The notes: a model not told the origin generated them from the sequence alone. A DNA stretch of 64,000 nt from Vitellaria paradoxa (GCA_019916065.1 CM034243.1:5049860-5113859); one strand, 5' to 3'; positions 1 through 15,395 are shown, counted from the first letter of the stretch. A program made the numbers and translations.

Positions 1-97
1 CATCTGTTACAAGTTAATTTTTTCCATTTGATACACGTGAGCGCATGAACATACATCTGTTTCCGAGTTTTCATCGGACAAATATACCTAATTTCAG

Positions 98-3167
<3,070 letters not shown>

Positions 3168-4465
3168 GCGTTGCAACTCCACCTGAGATATTGAAACATA
3201 TATAATTTGAGGTAAAAGAAAATTTGATCAGTAGATTTATGAATTCTGTTTAATTTAAAACTACAACATTGGTTATTCTCTGTTGCACTTGCCAAGAATT
3301 TTTTTTTTTTTTTTTTTAATTTTGAACAGAAACATTAAATTTCCTTCTTTGTCGTCGTCGCCATCGTCTTCATCTTCTTCTTTTTATCTACATTTCAATA
3401 AGTTCCATCATTTTAAAATAAATTTAAAAAAAAAAGGTGATATGATCGTTTTGGATTACTGATTTTTCCTTTTTTTTTTTTTTAATTCTTTCCAGGTTAT
3501 TATATTCATGTTATGGTTGGGTATTACCAGCAGGTGCCCTTGTTACAGTTGAATGTTAAAAGTTGATTCACTATCATTATATTTTATTACACCCAAAAAA
3601 AAAAAAAATGGGGTATTGTTTGTGTGTGAGGTTACTTCCTATATATTATAGTACATCTTGTTGAGATTCGCATTCTATTGAGATTCATATTATTCATATA
3701 ATAAATTTTGGGGTGTTCTCTCTCTCTCACTCTCATCTCTCTCTCTCTCTCTCTGTCTGATGCATCGGAAACAGTTATTCATACGAATTTATTAGTCTGT
3801 GCCTTTTATCTTAATGAGGCTTGGAGCACATCCTTGTCACTCTCTATCGAGGCTTGTTCTCTCTCTCCTCTCTCCTCTCTCTCTCTCACCCAAATCCCTT
3901 TTATCCATTTTGTCCCTTAAAATGGCTATCCTATCATAAAATCCTAAAGGAGAATCCGGAGCATGACAATTCCAACGATGCCGTTTACAAAAGACGACGA
4001 CGCGGCAGTAGCATTCCTTCATTAAAAAGCAAATTGATACTTTTTTTTTAAATTAATAAATTAATTGGACTGCAATTTGCTAATTATCTAGTTTTTTTTT
4101 CTTTTTAATATTTTAATCGATACTCAATTTTTAGTCAAAAAATTGTTTACTCCTAAAATTCTGTACATTTTCCACTTATTTTTTAACCACAATCAAGAAA
4201 TCTTCTGTCTATCCAAATATCATAAAAGAGAAGCAAATTTTTGAAAGACTGCACTTGTTCCATTGACATAAAGCAGAAGGCCAAATTAACACCAAACAGT
4301 GCATGTTTTACTCTCTCTCCCCCCCTCTCTCTCTCTCTCTCTCTATATTATAATAAATATATATTAGCAAGATTATGAAGAAGTTGAAATCTTTCTGGGA
4401 AAAAAAAAACAAAAAACAAAAAAGAGGCAGCAATTAACAGTGAAGGCCAAAAACTATCATAAACA
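3168..4465. other. convergent intergenic region with CT microsatellites
   Basis: Lies between the 3' ends of the UMP-CMP kinase gene (+) and the uL18 gene (-), so it should contain both 3' UTRs. It shows poly-T/poly-A runs near 3300, 3470 and 3595, and (CT)n tracts around 3718-3755, 3838-3890 and 4310-4345. The short open frames here come from the dinucleotide repeats. No gene is seen. Confidence 0.6.
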
Positions 4466-7338
4466 TTAAACAAATATAATACCATTCTCCTTAATGGTAT
4501 CAAGAACAATGCCAAGCCTTCCTTCAATCCGCTCATTCTTCTTCGGCTCATAAGCTATCGCGAATACATCAGCTTCCTTCGATCGCTCGGCAATCAATTT
4601 CCCCACCACCCTGCAGGCATTGTTATCGGTGAGCGACGGCAATGTGTTCCTCAGATCCTTGGCGTTTGTGGTAGCGACTGATATCACTTTGCTGGTTCCT
4701 CGTGCATCACTTTTGCGTGGATGAATCGCTTCGAGAAGAAGACGTTCAGCAGAAACGGTCGCATATACATATCCGTCCTTTGTTTCCATGATTTTCTGTT
4801 AGGTTTTTTCGCAGCTTCGCCCCGAGATCTCCGTGTCCAGGCAGCTTGAACGATAAATTCCTGCAGCAAATAATAAATCCCTTAATTTCAAATCCATAGA
4901 TACGCGCCACCTTAGGCTTGTTTGAAAAAAAAAATAACTTTTTTGTAACTATCTACTAACTAACTATTAAAAAGTTTGCTTTTTTGTGTTTGGAAAGAGA
5001 AAAAAAGCTAGTTTTTTAGCTGTTAGCCGCTAGCTTTTTTTTAATTAACATTTTGCATTTCATGATATAAAAGAAGTTTAAAATGTAAGAGGGTAATTTT
5101 GGTTATTTCAAAAAAGTCGAGAAATAACTAACTTTCAAACAGAGCCTTGGTTCACGATGTTCAAAGCTCAAGTCTGCTTAAAAAGGATGTCTAATTATTT
5201 CAGAAAACCGTCATGACAATAAAACAGTTTGGCAAGCTGATACATGTTAACCACAAGGATAAAGGAAATCAATCAATTACACGATCAGAGCAAACATAAG
5301 GAACAGTGGGTTCAAAGGTTTTCACTAGAATATTACTATTTCGCTTGGATCTCTGGTTCAAACGTCTAAGCAATTTGTTTGATATCGTTCTTATTCTCTT
5401 TAGTAATAACACCTAAATGGAAGACAATGTGGAAAATTACTTGGTGGCAAATAGAAGAAACACAGTTGTCCAGCAGCAAGCATTTTATTCGAGTAGGCAC
5501 CAGAAACACATTTGCAAGATAGAACACATCCCCATTAAAATGTATTTGGTAGGAAAAAGGTGAAGGAGCACATATTTTACCAAAGTGAAAACACAAGCTC
5601 AAGGCAAAAGTGAAATTAACGACTTAGTCTCAAATACTTATGTTTTAACCGAAAAATTGGTTCTTTTATGGATTTCTAACAAAGAAACACCAATTCATAT
5701 TATGGATTAAGTCAAGATGAAAGTGTGGATGACGTTTTCTTTACGTAACCGGCAAAATGGAAGTTTTATGACTGAATTCAATTTAGAGGATGCAGTCCTC
5801 AATGGGCGTATCTAATATTTATGAGTCTGACTATAAGACTTGATAGCTTCCACTGAGTTAACAAGATCAAACCTCACAAGATTTCTGGGTTGAACTATAT
5901 AATGAGGCTGTATTTTGAATGCACCCTTGCATATATCCCAGGTCCGGTTGTTCAACTATGTCTTCCTCCAGATTTTCGAGAAACAGAAAATGGTGAACTC
6001 TGAGGGGAGAAAATGTTTAAAGCCTCCACAAGAATAAGGGCAAAGGTATAAAATAGATCATGCTTGGAATTCTATGTTCTCTGTTTGGAAGATGTGTTAC
6101 AATAGCATGTTAGTGGTAAGTACTTTCATTAGCAAGAATTAAGATGTATCTCATTCCAAGCATCAAGTTTACTCAACGCAACAGAACTTTAGTCACAAAT
6201 TAGTTGAAGTCGGCTACATGAATCTTCTGCCACTATTTTTTTTTATCATGGGTTATGTCTTTGGTGAAGTTATATGAAATTAGACCTTTTTTCACAATTT
6301 CATTCTAGGAATGAACAAGAAATTCACAAGATTCAAAAAACTTCAATGTTTAAATGGCTTTACTCTAATGCACCTTAAATCAAAGCAATGACTGGTCTCA
6401 AAAAATGTTCAAAAAATGCATAAATAATTTAGCATCAGCTTCAACTCTTCCCCCTTCATGCAAGATTTGCATATTACTTTCATGCTTTATCTAGATGTAG
6501 ATGAACCAAAAATAGATGAAGTTCTAATCATCAGAAGGCCAAACTCAAAAACAATAAGTTAGTGCAAAGTTACCAATTAAACAAATTACATATACTTTTA
6601 AATGCCAAAATCATTTTGGTTTCTAATAAGCTCAACATACACAGTTTCAAATTCAACTAAGATCAATAAGCTTAGATTCATCACACAGAAAGATCCCATC
6701 CGTTCCCCACTTTCAACTCAATGGGCTACCAAAAGATAACACATTATTGAGATACTGTTCCCATTTTATTTTCTTTTGGCTACTTGTATATAACTAGTGC
6801 CAAGTTATACAACAAAATTATTAGACTTTTTTTTTTCCCTTCTTCTTCTTCTTTTTTTTTTTTTTTTTGGCTCTTGACACTGTAAATAAGCCTGCAATCA
6901 GAGTATTTAATTTGTAATAATAAAACCACAGTAAAATTAAATACATATTGATAGCTTAAAAACTAGTTTGCCTAGACTGCTACCACCATACAACATAGAA
7001 ACACCTCAAAAGCCCCAGTTCCCAAATTGGGTGATTGAAATTTAGGTCTTTTTTTTTTTTTCCACCTCCATGTAAAAACATTAAGCATTTCTATTTTCAC
7101 ACTGATTTAGTCCATGTAGATTATCCAAAATTAGTAAGAAAGAAGAAATAGAAAATTGCCGTTTACATACCTTGTTGAATGTGGGATCTGAAGAGTTTGA
7201 GATAGAATTGATGGACAATCCGAAGTGGGGAAATGAAGAAGACCATGAAAGCGAAGTGGTTTTCTCTCTGCGACTTCGCAAGAAATCAGAAGAGAAAAAA
7301 GCCGGTGCTGCTGGTGATGAATATATGCAGGCTGCCAT
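4466..7338 (-). CDS. organellar-type uL18 (L18p/L5e family) ribosomal protein
   Basis: Two exons on the minus strand: 7171-7338 (56 codons, donor GTATGT) and 4466-4860 (acceptor TGCAG), joined in phase 0. The first exon begins MAACIYSSPAAP and is rich in Ser, Ala and basic residues with few acids, as in an organelle transit peptide. The second carries the L18p/L5e core, with MRPFLLNVFFSKRF, KVISVATTNAKDLR and a C-terminal IKENGIIFV. Members of this family bind 5S rRNA in the large subunit. The reading frame breaks once near 4702, where a missing base in the Met-His-Arg-Gly-Thr stretch shifts the frame; the downstream frame continues the same conserved domain. Plastid versus mitochondrial location cannot be settled. 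Joining exon 1 to exon 2 over a 2.3-kb intron rests on matching phase, so the core is surer than the N-terminus. Confidence 0.8.
4861..7170 (-). other. intron of the uL18 gene
   Basis: A 2.3-kb AT-rich intron. It contains one MITE-like element (4914-5147) next to the acceptor and long T/A runs near 6825-6870. The rest shows no recognisable gene. Confidence 0.55.
4914..5147. mobile_element. MITE-like element, copy 1 (AGGCTT type)
   Basis: Begins AGGCTTGTTTGAAA and ends with its near-inverse TTTCAAACAGAGCCT, about 234 bp, AT-rich inside and noncoding. The same terminal type and internal wording (TTAGCTxxTAGC, AATTxACATTTT, TTATTTCAAAAAA) recur at 11706-11949 and in part of the 1.06-kb tandem unit. 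The superfamily is not determined; a hAT-type MITE is possible. Confidence 0.55.
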
Positions 7339-7794
7339 CTCCGCTGCGCGAAGGGGGGTAAGTTAGAGAGAGAGTGAGAGAGAGAGTGAACTTTCTTATT
7401 GGCGGTTGACAATAGGGGCCGCGCCCTCGCCTCGTCGGCCTAAGCCTCGCGAGCTCCAAATATACGCTATTGGGATGGGATAGCTCCTTCCTTACATCAG
7501 TGACCCCCTTAATCAACTGTGTTAATAGGCGTCCAAGGATACAAGATTAAAATCCTTTGATTTCAACTCCAATTTGGACATGTTTATGTATTTAAATTAA
7601 AGATCTAAGTATTTGATTTTTTCTTTCAGAATAAAAGTGTGCGTAAATATGTATATATATATATATATATATACATTTCGCCTTCATTTGTCATTACTGC
7701 ATTTGATATTCTAACAAATAAAATAAAAATAAATCTCCAACAACCTCTATAAATCACTAAATTCTCTATATATATTTACACATTCTTACTTTTA

Positions 7795-8200
7795 CTAATT
7801 TCAAAAAATTTCATATTTCGCTAAAAAAATAAAAATCCAGAAGGAAGTTAACCGAATGTATAAATTTTTTTGACAATCATATTATTCGAGTCGAAATATT
7901 TCAAACGAGTAACATTATCGCTATTTTATACGAATTTTTTTGAATTTGTGGGAACGGATTTGGAAAATCATTTCTACGGTTTTGGCATCGTGTATCTCCA
8001 AAGCAGAACATTGAGTGTTAATTTTTTGAATCCCTGAATACAGTTTTGAGACAATCATTGGAATTGTTTGCTATTATTCATCTCAAAAAAATGCAGTTTG
8101 GAAAGAAACACTAAACGTCAAAATTAACTTAAAAAAATGTTTTATCACAATTTATCTTTTTTTTTTTATTTTTTACTACCCCAAACGTTACCTAAATTGT
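7795..8200 (+). repeat. dispersed direct repeat, copy A
   Basis: From the segment reading TTTCGCTAAAAAAATAAAAA through a shared AACCGAATGT and GAATTTTTTTGAAT to a region of Ts near 8160. It is clearly similar in order and wording to 14700-14985, in the same orientation. It is noncoding; its origin is unknown. Confidence 0.6.
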
Positions 8201-8627
8201 AACGGTCGATCTTTGATTACGGAGAGGGAAAAGGAAATGACATGTACATTAATTTTATTATAATTTCTTTATAAATCCTAATCATAGAAGAAATTAGTGT
8301 AAATATCAAAAAGTAATGGATGACTTTCAATTTTTAACAAATTTTAAGAGATATTCGAGTAATTTTTTATTTTTAATTGAGAAAGATTTTTTTTTTTTAT
8401 AATTTTGTTGATGTTAATGGTTATAATTTATAAGAAATATGAATAAACTATTAGTTTGGCCGATTGAATTGATTAGAGCTTCAAAAATGAGAATAATTTA
8501 ATTTATTAAAAAAGTAAAATAATACAAATCGTTCAAATTTAATAATAATAAAAAGAATAAGAAATAATATATATTATTACTGTACATGAGAAGGGTACAT
8601 GCGAATGAAATTGGATTATTATATATT

Positions 8628-8773
8628 GGCGCTATTTAGAGTGGTAAAAAAATTCTAAAAAATGATGAAAATACTAAAAAAACTCTAAAATTTATTCGCT
8701 TTTTATCTCACTGCATGAATTACAAACCCATAACTTATCTCATTTTATTTACTTTTTGTTACTCTAAATGCAC
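8628..8773. mobile_element. short MITE-like element
   Basis: About 146 bp bounded by inverse sequences GCTATTTAGAGTGG and ACTCTAAATGCACC. It is AT-rich inside and includes the wording CTCACTGCATGAATTACA, also seen in similar form at 31337-31352 in another element. No coding capacity. Confidence 0.45.
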
Positions 8774-9890
8774 CCTCTTTAGATATTTTGACAAGTGCTT
8801 AGTTTTAGGGATTTGGGGCGTTGACGTAATACTTACAATTAGAACAAATTGAATTAAAATTTAATAGTTTAGATGCATTTATATTTTTTTAATTAAGTTA
8901 CTCTGAATACATCTGAATCGCGGATTTTAATCAACTATCTCTATATTAATGTCAGCGAACTTGCTATGTCAGCCTTTGCTTTTTCTAGTTTTGGAGCATT
9001 TTAAAAATAGTTATAATTATCTTGAAAATGAGGTTAATTAGCAAAATTTTTACTTTACTTTTCAATAGTTATTAGTTTGACAATTTATTCATTGACCAAG
9101 ATTATTATTTTTTTTCATATTTTAATTATCTTTTCGATCACTTTACAAGAAACACGCTTTATTTCTATAATTTTTAAACTAATATTTTTAAAAATATATT
9201 AAATTTTACACATTTATTAATATTGTATGAATACTTTAATCTCATTTGCTTAATAATTTTTTTATGAGTTATTTTTATAATTTTTCATATAAATTTACAT
9301 GTGAACGATTTGGAGGTGAAATTATGTTTCCTGACTAAAAAGCACAGGCAATTCCCAGTGTCTCTTCAACGCACGACTTGGATGCCGCGGTAATCTTATT
9401 TAATAATATCTTAAAATAGCTCTCATTTTCTTCTTATTTGTAACAATGACCCATCCCTTTACTCGACTCTTCTTCACTTCCCCTCGAAAACTCAAACACG
9501 TACCATCCAGCAGAGAAGAATATAAAGCGCAAAATAACTTGAAAAGGAGAGATCTCTGGACTGGGGTTAGAGAAGAAAAGGGATTTCACTGAGAAGCAAG
9601 GAGCTTTGGTGAAGGAATCATGAGAAGCTATGAAGCAAAATATTCCTCAACTCGGTCTTTGCTTCTTTACCTTGTAAGCATATATGTAGAGTTTTCTACA
9701 CATATAACAAAGAGTCAAGGACATAAATCTAGATGCTTTCAGAAGATCGCAGACATCCTCTTTAACCAAGCTATCTAAAAACAAAGACGGCTCAGTAAAA
9801 TGTATTTTCATCCTTTCCTGGATCATTCAATCACTACAGTGAGAAAATAAAGACAACTTGAGATACAAAAAATGGGATAACTTGCCGAGA

Positions 9891-11313
9891 CTATCTTGCA
9901 CTGAAAACAGGTTCTGCCTCTGCGGTTGGCTGTGTTCTTCGTGTGTACTTGAGTAGTAAACCCTCGGAAGATAGACCTGGTACACTTAGACCCCTATAAC
10001 AACATCAGGCAAAAAATAAAAAGTAAAAAAATTAGACCGCTTTTGTTCAGAATAAAATATAAGCTAAACAGAAAAAACATATTTGCAACAAGAGACATTA
10101 TTGGACCTGATGTAAGGCTGGAGATCCTTCCACTCCCATTTTTTTCTCTCTCCAAAGAGCATCGAGAATCGCTCGGCAGGGGCGGATGGCAGAGAAGAAA
10201 CACTGAAGGCATAGACCCACGTCTCAATGCCAAGCTTCTCCGTCAGAACTTCCCCTTCCAACATGTCAAATTTTGCCTGCATTCCTTCAGGACTTTTCCG
10301 CATCCATTCAGCCATGAAATTATCCATCCTCATCTTCCCCCCTCTCAAGATTCGTCTAGCAAAATGCACACAAACCCGCTTCTCATCCAATCTCCATGTG
10401 CCTTCTTCATCCACTTTAGAACCATAAACTTGCAAACAATGGTGTGCAATTTTATGAGGAAACCCATCCGTTTGAAGCATGCTGACGACTTCACTTTCAT
10501 TAAGCGCATTCAGTGACCAGTCATTCAATACTGAATTGTGTAAAAGCATGTTAAGAATACTATCCATGTAGTTCTCGTCGACAATTCTCCAACATCCATT
10601 AATTTCCACAGCTGAAAGAGCTTGTAGTCCAGACCTCAGTTCATCATCGCTCGCTTGTACTTTGTCAATGAGATCATCCCACCTATACAAATTTGTATTA
10701 GTCATTTCCATTCCATCCATCTCCTCCGTTTCTAACACCTCATCAAACCTGTAAGGATTCTCAGAAAGAAGCATTTAAGCCTGTCAAGCTTTGGAGCAAC
10801 CTCAACAAGTTCCATGATACCAGGTGCCACTTTGATGACTGGTGCAACCACTTTCTTGTCCTGATCTTTCTCATCACAATCTTGTGTGTTTTCATATAAT
10901 GTGATTGATCCGAAGGGGTATAAGCAATACAGAGTTGGAGGTTCCAACAAACTTGACAGCATAAGTTTTTGACTGAGTACAAAGAACGGCATCTTCAGCC
11001 GGCTGTCCTCTTAAAGTTACTCTGGAAACGCCAAAAAAAAAAAAAAAATCATGATACTGACATAAATCCTAACAATTATATGGAAATCAAAGAAATGCAA
11101 CGATACTCTAGATAATAGTATTGCATCACTAGAGACTCACCTATTATGAAGGACATCTGGGAGAAGTTTCTGATCCAGCTCAAGGAGAATCAGATCGTTG
11201 TGGGGACCAAAGAGAGGATGATATGCAATAGAGACTGACGAAGCAGGTTGGAGGTTCAATATTGCTTCGGCTCCTCTGGAAACTTGCTGTGGTTGCTCTG
11301 TCTCTCTCTCCAT
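9891..11313 (-). CDS. DCC1: sister chromatid cohesion protein DCC1
   Basis: DCC1 joins CTF8 and CTF18-RFC to form the alternative clamp loader that acts on PCNA and helps establish sister-chromatid cohesion in the nucleus. Three coding exons are inferred on the minus strand: 11141-11313 (start MERETEQPQQ; the in-frame GTG upstream is not needed), 10107-11021 and 9891-9993. Recognisable segments include SVSIAYHPLFGPHNDLILLE, VTLRGQPAEDAVLCTQSKTY, YRWDDLIDKVQ, the winged-helix-like middle with CVHFARRILRGGKMRMD, and the C-terminal GLSVPGLSSEGLLLKYTRRT. Two single-base frame changes are present: in the G/C run near 10913-10917 and in the T run at 10773-10775, the latter restored by one base. Length is near the family norm of roughly 390-400 residues. 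A probable noncoding leader exon lies further upstream. Confidence 0.92.
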
Positions 11314-11705
11314 TGCCACTTATATCTTCAACAGGCTTCTTACAAAGTCAATTACACATAAGTCCCTCCACACTAGTGTGTTAAACCAAGAACAAACTGC
11401 AATCCATGATGACAAGAAGAAAGAGAGAGTCCCACTCCTGACACAACACGTTCAAATTGTTCAATGTCTAGATCCAAAACTAAGAGACAACCTATTTCAC
11501 ACAAGCCTTTTGTTATTTTATACTCTATTTCCATCTGCATTTAAGTTAAATTAATAACTAAAATATGAAATCAGTGCAGACAACAATGTAATGTATGATA
11601 AAACCTATTGTACGGCACTACATAAGATCTCACTAAACAAAGAGTGACTCAGAAAATAATGCATTTCGGCTCAGAATTCACTTATCCATCAAATTCAGTT
11701 TTATT

Positions 11706-11949
11706 AGGCTTCGTTTGGCAACGGTAGAGCTACCAGCTACTAGCTTTTTGTCTTTTTCTAAAATGATCAAAGTAAAGTTACATTCTTACATTTTATAATT
11801 TTTTTAATATTAAAGGGCAAAAATGTCAAATTGACAAAAAACTAAAAAGCTAACTCCCCCCTCCCCCCCAAAAAAAGGCCAACTTTTTAGTAGTTATCTG
11901 CTAGCTTAAGAAAAAAAAGCTAACTTTTTAACTTTCCAAACCAAGCCTT
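11706..11949. mobile_element. MITE-like element, copy 2 (AGGCTT type)
   Basis: Starts AGGCTTCGTTTGGCAA and ends TTTCCAAACCAAGCCTT, giving inverted ends; about 244 bp. A TTA flanks both sides and may be a target duplication. It lies in the probable 5'-UTR intron of DCC1. Internal wording resembles 4914-5147. Confidence 0.6.
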
Positions 11950-12149
11950 AGAATAATTAGGAAACAGCAGAATTGAGCTGCCATATGTTACAACCATAAA
12001 ATCACCCAACCCAACTTCCAACATGCATCGTGCAAAGCAACTGGGTAATCATACTGGCCGACTCTCTAGTATGATATGAATTCATACCCGTTGAATGATC
12101 TTTCACCAAATGGAGTTTCTCCGTGTGGAATACTTCCAAAAAAAAACAA

Positions 12150-12465
12150 AAACAGCACATTTCGGTTAAAACCAAATTTCAGTACTGAAAACATTCAAAT
12201 TTGGTTAAAATGATTCGGTTGAATTGGTTGGTTCAGTTTTAAAAATTATTTATTTTTTGTATTTCGGGTGTCAAAATTTTGAAACTAAACCAACTGAAAA
12301 AACCAGATTACATATTAATTAATATAAATATATTAAAACAATTCCGAACCCTTTTTTTTTTTTTTTGTGAAAACCCGAACCCAATTATTCGACCAGTTCC
12401 GTTCTGTTTTTGTAAACAGAAATTATTTGGATTTGGTTCAATTCACTCCAAAACCGAACGGCACA
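12150..12465. repeat. degenerate 'GGTTCGGTT' phrase-repeat element
   Basis: Several diverged copies of phrases such as TTCGGTTGAATTGGTTGGTTC are followed by the inverse-sense AACCAACTGAAAAAACC and AAAACCGAACGGCAC. Such phrase-like repetitive elements are common in plant genomes. It is noncoding. A related shorter patch is at 22490-22600. Confidence 0.45.
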
Positions 12466-12904
12466 TGCCAATCACTAATGCACAGCCCTAAACAAACACA
12501 CATAGATTGAACGATAACCTTCTAATTAAAATCAAATAAATAGTAGCAATTAACATAAATCAGCTGCCAAAATTGCAGATATACAAGTTAAATAAGGAAA
12601 TCTCTAGCCACTAGCCCTTTGAATCGCACAGCAAAAGCAACCCAATACAAGCCAAACATTGTTAGCATTTCAAGAAGTTTGAGTAGGGGGAAATTTTGCG
12701 CAGATCAGTTCGTAGATGAACATTGCAAAGTCTAATCCTTTTTCCATAAAGGAAGAAATTGTATTAGTATTCTGGACAATAGAGTTCCAATCATTTGCAG
12801 ATTCTAAAAATCTGATTAATGACCCCGGGGGGGGGGGGAGTACAACAAATTAGTAAATTGCAAGAACGGGCACAATTTAAGAGTTTTTAAAAGAAATCAC
12901 CGCC

Positions 12905-13070
12905 GATGAGGTCGATGCTGCCGTTGATCTGGTCGCTTGCGGACGATCTAGCTGGCTGGGTTTAGGGTTAGGGCAAAACTGGAGAGCGAAGCGGTGTTCG
13001 TTTGGGCGGGCGTTCCACTGAGCAGTGAGCACTCTGTTCGGTTCCCTGGATTTGGAGGGAAAATAAGATG
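12905..13070 (-). promoter_or_regulatory. probable DCC1 leader exon and promoter with telo-box
   Basis: A GC-richer island reading on the minus strand with CCCTAACCCTAAACCC near 12957-12975, which contains the plant telo-box core AAACCCTAA. A possible donor (CGGCG|GTGATT) occurs near 12905, and an acceptor-like AG lies shortly upstream of the DCC1 start codon, so this may be a 5'-UTR exon separated by a 1.6-kb intron. Telo-boxes are frequent near starts of plant ribosomal-protein and cell-cycle genes. The link to DCC1 is inferred from position and strand only. Confidence 0.4.
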
Positions 13071-13270
13071 CAGGGAAATGGTGGATAGATGATTTTTGAA
13101 AATTACATCTAGCCCCAATTACTTCATGAAATCACTCTTATCACCCAAATAATAAACTATTATTTGGGGTTAGGGCAAATATAGCTGAACATGGCAACCC
13201 AAACTCGTTTTGCCCATCCAAACCAGATCTTAAATTTTCTGAGATGGGTAATAGAGAAATTGTCCATACG

Positions 13271-13420
13271 AGCTGTGTTTGGAGTGATAAAAAATATGAT
13301 AAAATTAGGTAATTTATGAGTTTATAATTCGTACAGTGAGATAAAAAATAATTAATTTAAAAAAAATTTTTAGAAGTTTTCAGAATTTTCCGGTAATTTT
13401 TAACAAACCAAATGCACCTA
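13271..13420. mobile_element. short MITE-like element
   Basis: About 150 bp, starting GAGCTGTGTTTGGAGTGATAA and ending with the partly inverse AACAAACCAAATGCACCTA. It has the AT-rich interior with ATTTATGAGTTTATAATTCGTACAGTGAG typical of the other short elements here. Noncoding. Confidence 0.4.
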
Positions 13421-14699
13421 AATTTGACTTGACATTAAATTTAAACCTAAATCTTTCGAAGACCGAACTTGAATTTATAAACATATTAGAATTAGGCATA
13501 CACTATGTGTAATTTTTGTTAAATTTGTATTTAAAGAAAATAAAATTATAAAAAATAAAAAAATTAACTCAAATAGTAAATAATAAATAGTTAATATTGT
13601 TTAAGTAAATAGTATCTAATTATGAAGCAATTCAATAAAATACAAAAATTATAAAATTACTAGGTGATTAAAAGGTATTTAAAAAAGATAAAATATAAAT
13701 AAGTGAAATTACTTGATTATGTGGTAATTATAAAAAAAATACTTATTAATACCGTGGAAGTTATAGACAGTTATAGAGAGTTTAAGAATATTATAGGAAG
13801 GAAAAAAAAAAGACCTTACCAACATAAGACTTTATAAATTTTAAAGTCCTGTAATTATTTCTATTTTTTGTTTTATAATAGTATAAATGTCCAAGCCCAG
13901 CATGTATTTAATAAATGATTAATATTATTTTAATATCGTATGTAATACATGATATATATTATTGAAATTACATATTATTTTACATTTTAAGTCAGGGTTA
14001 AGTTGAACAAAACATAAAATCCTGAAACCTATGCACAAACTAAGTTAATATTGAGTTTGATTGTGTTTGGGAGGAAAATAAAATATAACAAAAATAAAAA
14101 CTAGTAACAAATTTTAAAAAACTGTGTTTGTCACGTCTGTTTCATAAAATATATTGTATTACTAACAACCTTATGAAACCAAACTAATCAACTAATTTTA
14201 CAATTATTATATTTTCATAACTTAACAAATGATGATATAATTAAGTTTATATTTAATTGAGTTGCCACAAGAAATTTTTAGATGGTCACTTTAGAATGAT
14301 TCTCATCTGAGCATGCTTAATTGCGGGGTTTTAACAAATTTATTGTTCACGCAAGTTTAAAATGTGCTTTATTATTATATATATATATATTATTTTATCT
14401 AATTAAACAATACGGGACATAAATGATTCACCTTAGTAGTAACTCGTCTAATTTCTTGTTGGACCCACTTACATCACTGTCAACTTATCGCATCTCATCC
14501 ATTTTAAGCACACACTCCGATGTGATTCTACATTTTCAACTAGGTATTAGCCTTATACTATTTGTAATGATTCATGATCTTATAATACAATATTATTTAT
14601 TTTAGGCGCAATTAAGCACAGTGATAATTCTTCATAAATCATGCATTCTAATACTATTCTCATAAAAGCACGTTCAACCCATTTACATTTGATTTTTCT

Positions 14700-14985
14700 G
14701 TCATTACTAATTTCAAAAAATTCGAATATTTCGCTAAAAAAATAAAAAATCTGGAAATAGGTTAACCGAATGTGTAACTTTTTTATACAATCATATTATT
14801 CATATTAAGAGCTTTCAAATGAATACCATTATGGCTATTTTTATGAATTTTTTTGAATCTGTAGAAACGAATTTGGAAAACTGTTCCCACGATTTTTCAC
14901 TTAAAAAAAAAGACGCCAAAATTAACCAAAATCACATTTTATCTCAATTATCTTTTTTTCTTACTTCAAACGACACCTTAGTGTA
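14700..14985 (+). repeat. dispersed direct repeat, copy B
   Basis: Shares with 7795-8200 the ordered landmarks TTTCGCTAAAAAAATAAAAA, GTTAACCGAATGTGTAA, ACAATCATATTATTC, GAATTTTTTTGAAT and TTGGAAAAC. Same orientation, diverged, noncoding. Confidence 0.6.
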
Positions 14986-15386
14986 ATACCGGTAAGTTTA
15001 AAATAATTGTGAGAAAAATTCTTACAATTACGCTCATTTTTCTATAGGATATTTGATTAGTAAAAATTTGGTAAAAAAGTAAAATAAAAATTTGATATAA
15101 AATGATATGTGATAAAATTTAATTGAAAAAAATAAAATAATTGATAAAAATTAATAAATTTTGATTGATTTTGGTCAACTAAACACACATTCGAAGGCCA
15201 AGTGTAATTTGCCATGTAACCGGGACGCTTGTATTGGATTCCCCCACAGGAAACTCGGCCGAGTCAGTCCAAATGCCTTTCCCTCCTCCCAAATAAGAAG
15301 AATTTAAAATTAACTCATTTGTTTGGGCGGGAAATCACACCGACCTTTGTTTATTCCCCCTCCCCTCTATAGTGCATAGGCATTAG

Positions 15387-15395
15387 TATATATAG
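15387..15395 (+). promoter_or_regulatory. TATA box of DNA2
   Basis: TATATATAG lies 55 bp upstream of the inferred DNA2 start codon, after a pyrimidine-rich stretch. Transcription would then begin near 15420, giving a short leader. Inferred from position and consensus. Confidence 0.5.

Larger units (their letters stand above)
7339..9890. other. intergenic region, uL18 to DCC1
   Basis: Upstream of uL18 and downstream of DCC1. A GC-richer stretch directly upstream of uL18 (about 7340-7500) probably holds its promoter and leader. It contains an (AT)n tract at about 7648-7672, one copy of a dispersed repeat (7795-8200) and a MITE-like element (8628-8773). The segment 9340-9700 is less AT-rich and looks transcribed, perhaps the DCC1 3' UTR or an unrelated leader, but no coding frame is recognised. 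Confidence 0.5.
13071..15386. other. divergent intergenic region, DCC1 to DNA2
   Basis: Very AT-rich 2.3 kb between two divergently transcribed genes. It holds a MITE-like element (13271-13420), (AT)n near 14380 and copy B of the dispersed repeat (14700-14985). No gene is seen. The DNA2 core promoter sits at its right end. Confidence 0.55.

Noticed and set aside
3708..4051. Ser/Leu-rich small proteins around 3.7-4.0 kb
   Set aside because: The frames are translations of (CT)n microsatellites; no homology and no gene structure.
9340..9700. Small gene starting near 9620 (+), with a ~50-codon frame
   Set aside because: Base composition suggests transcription, but the frame has no recognisable motif and could be antisense to the DCC1 3' region.
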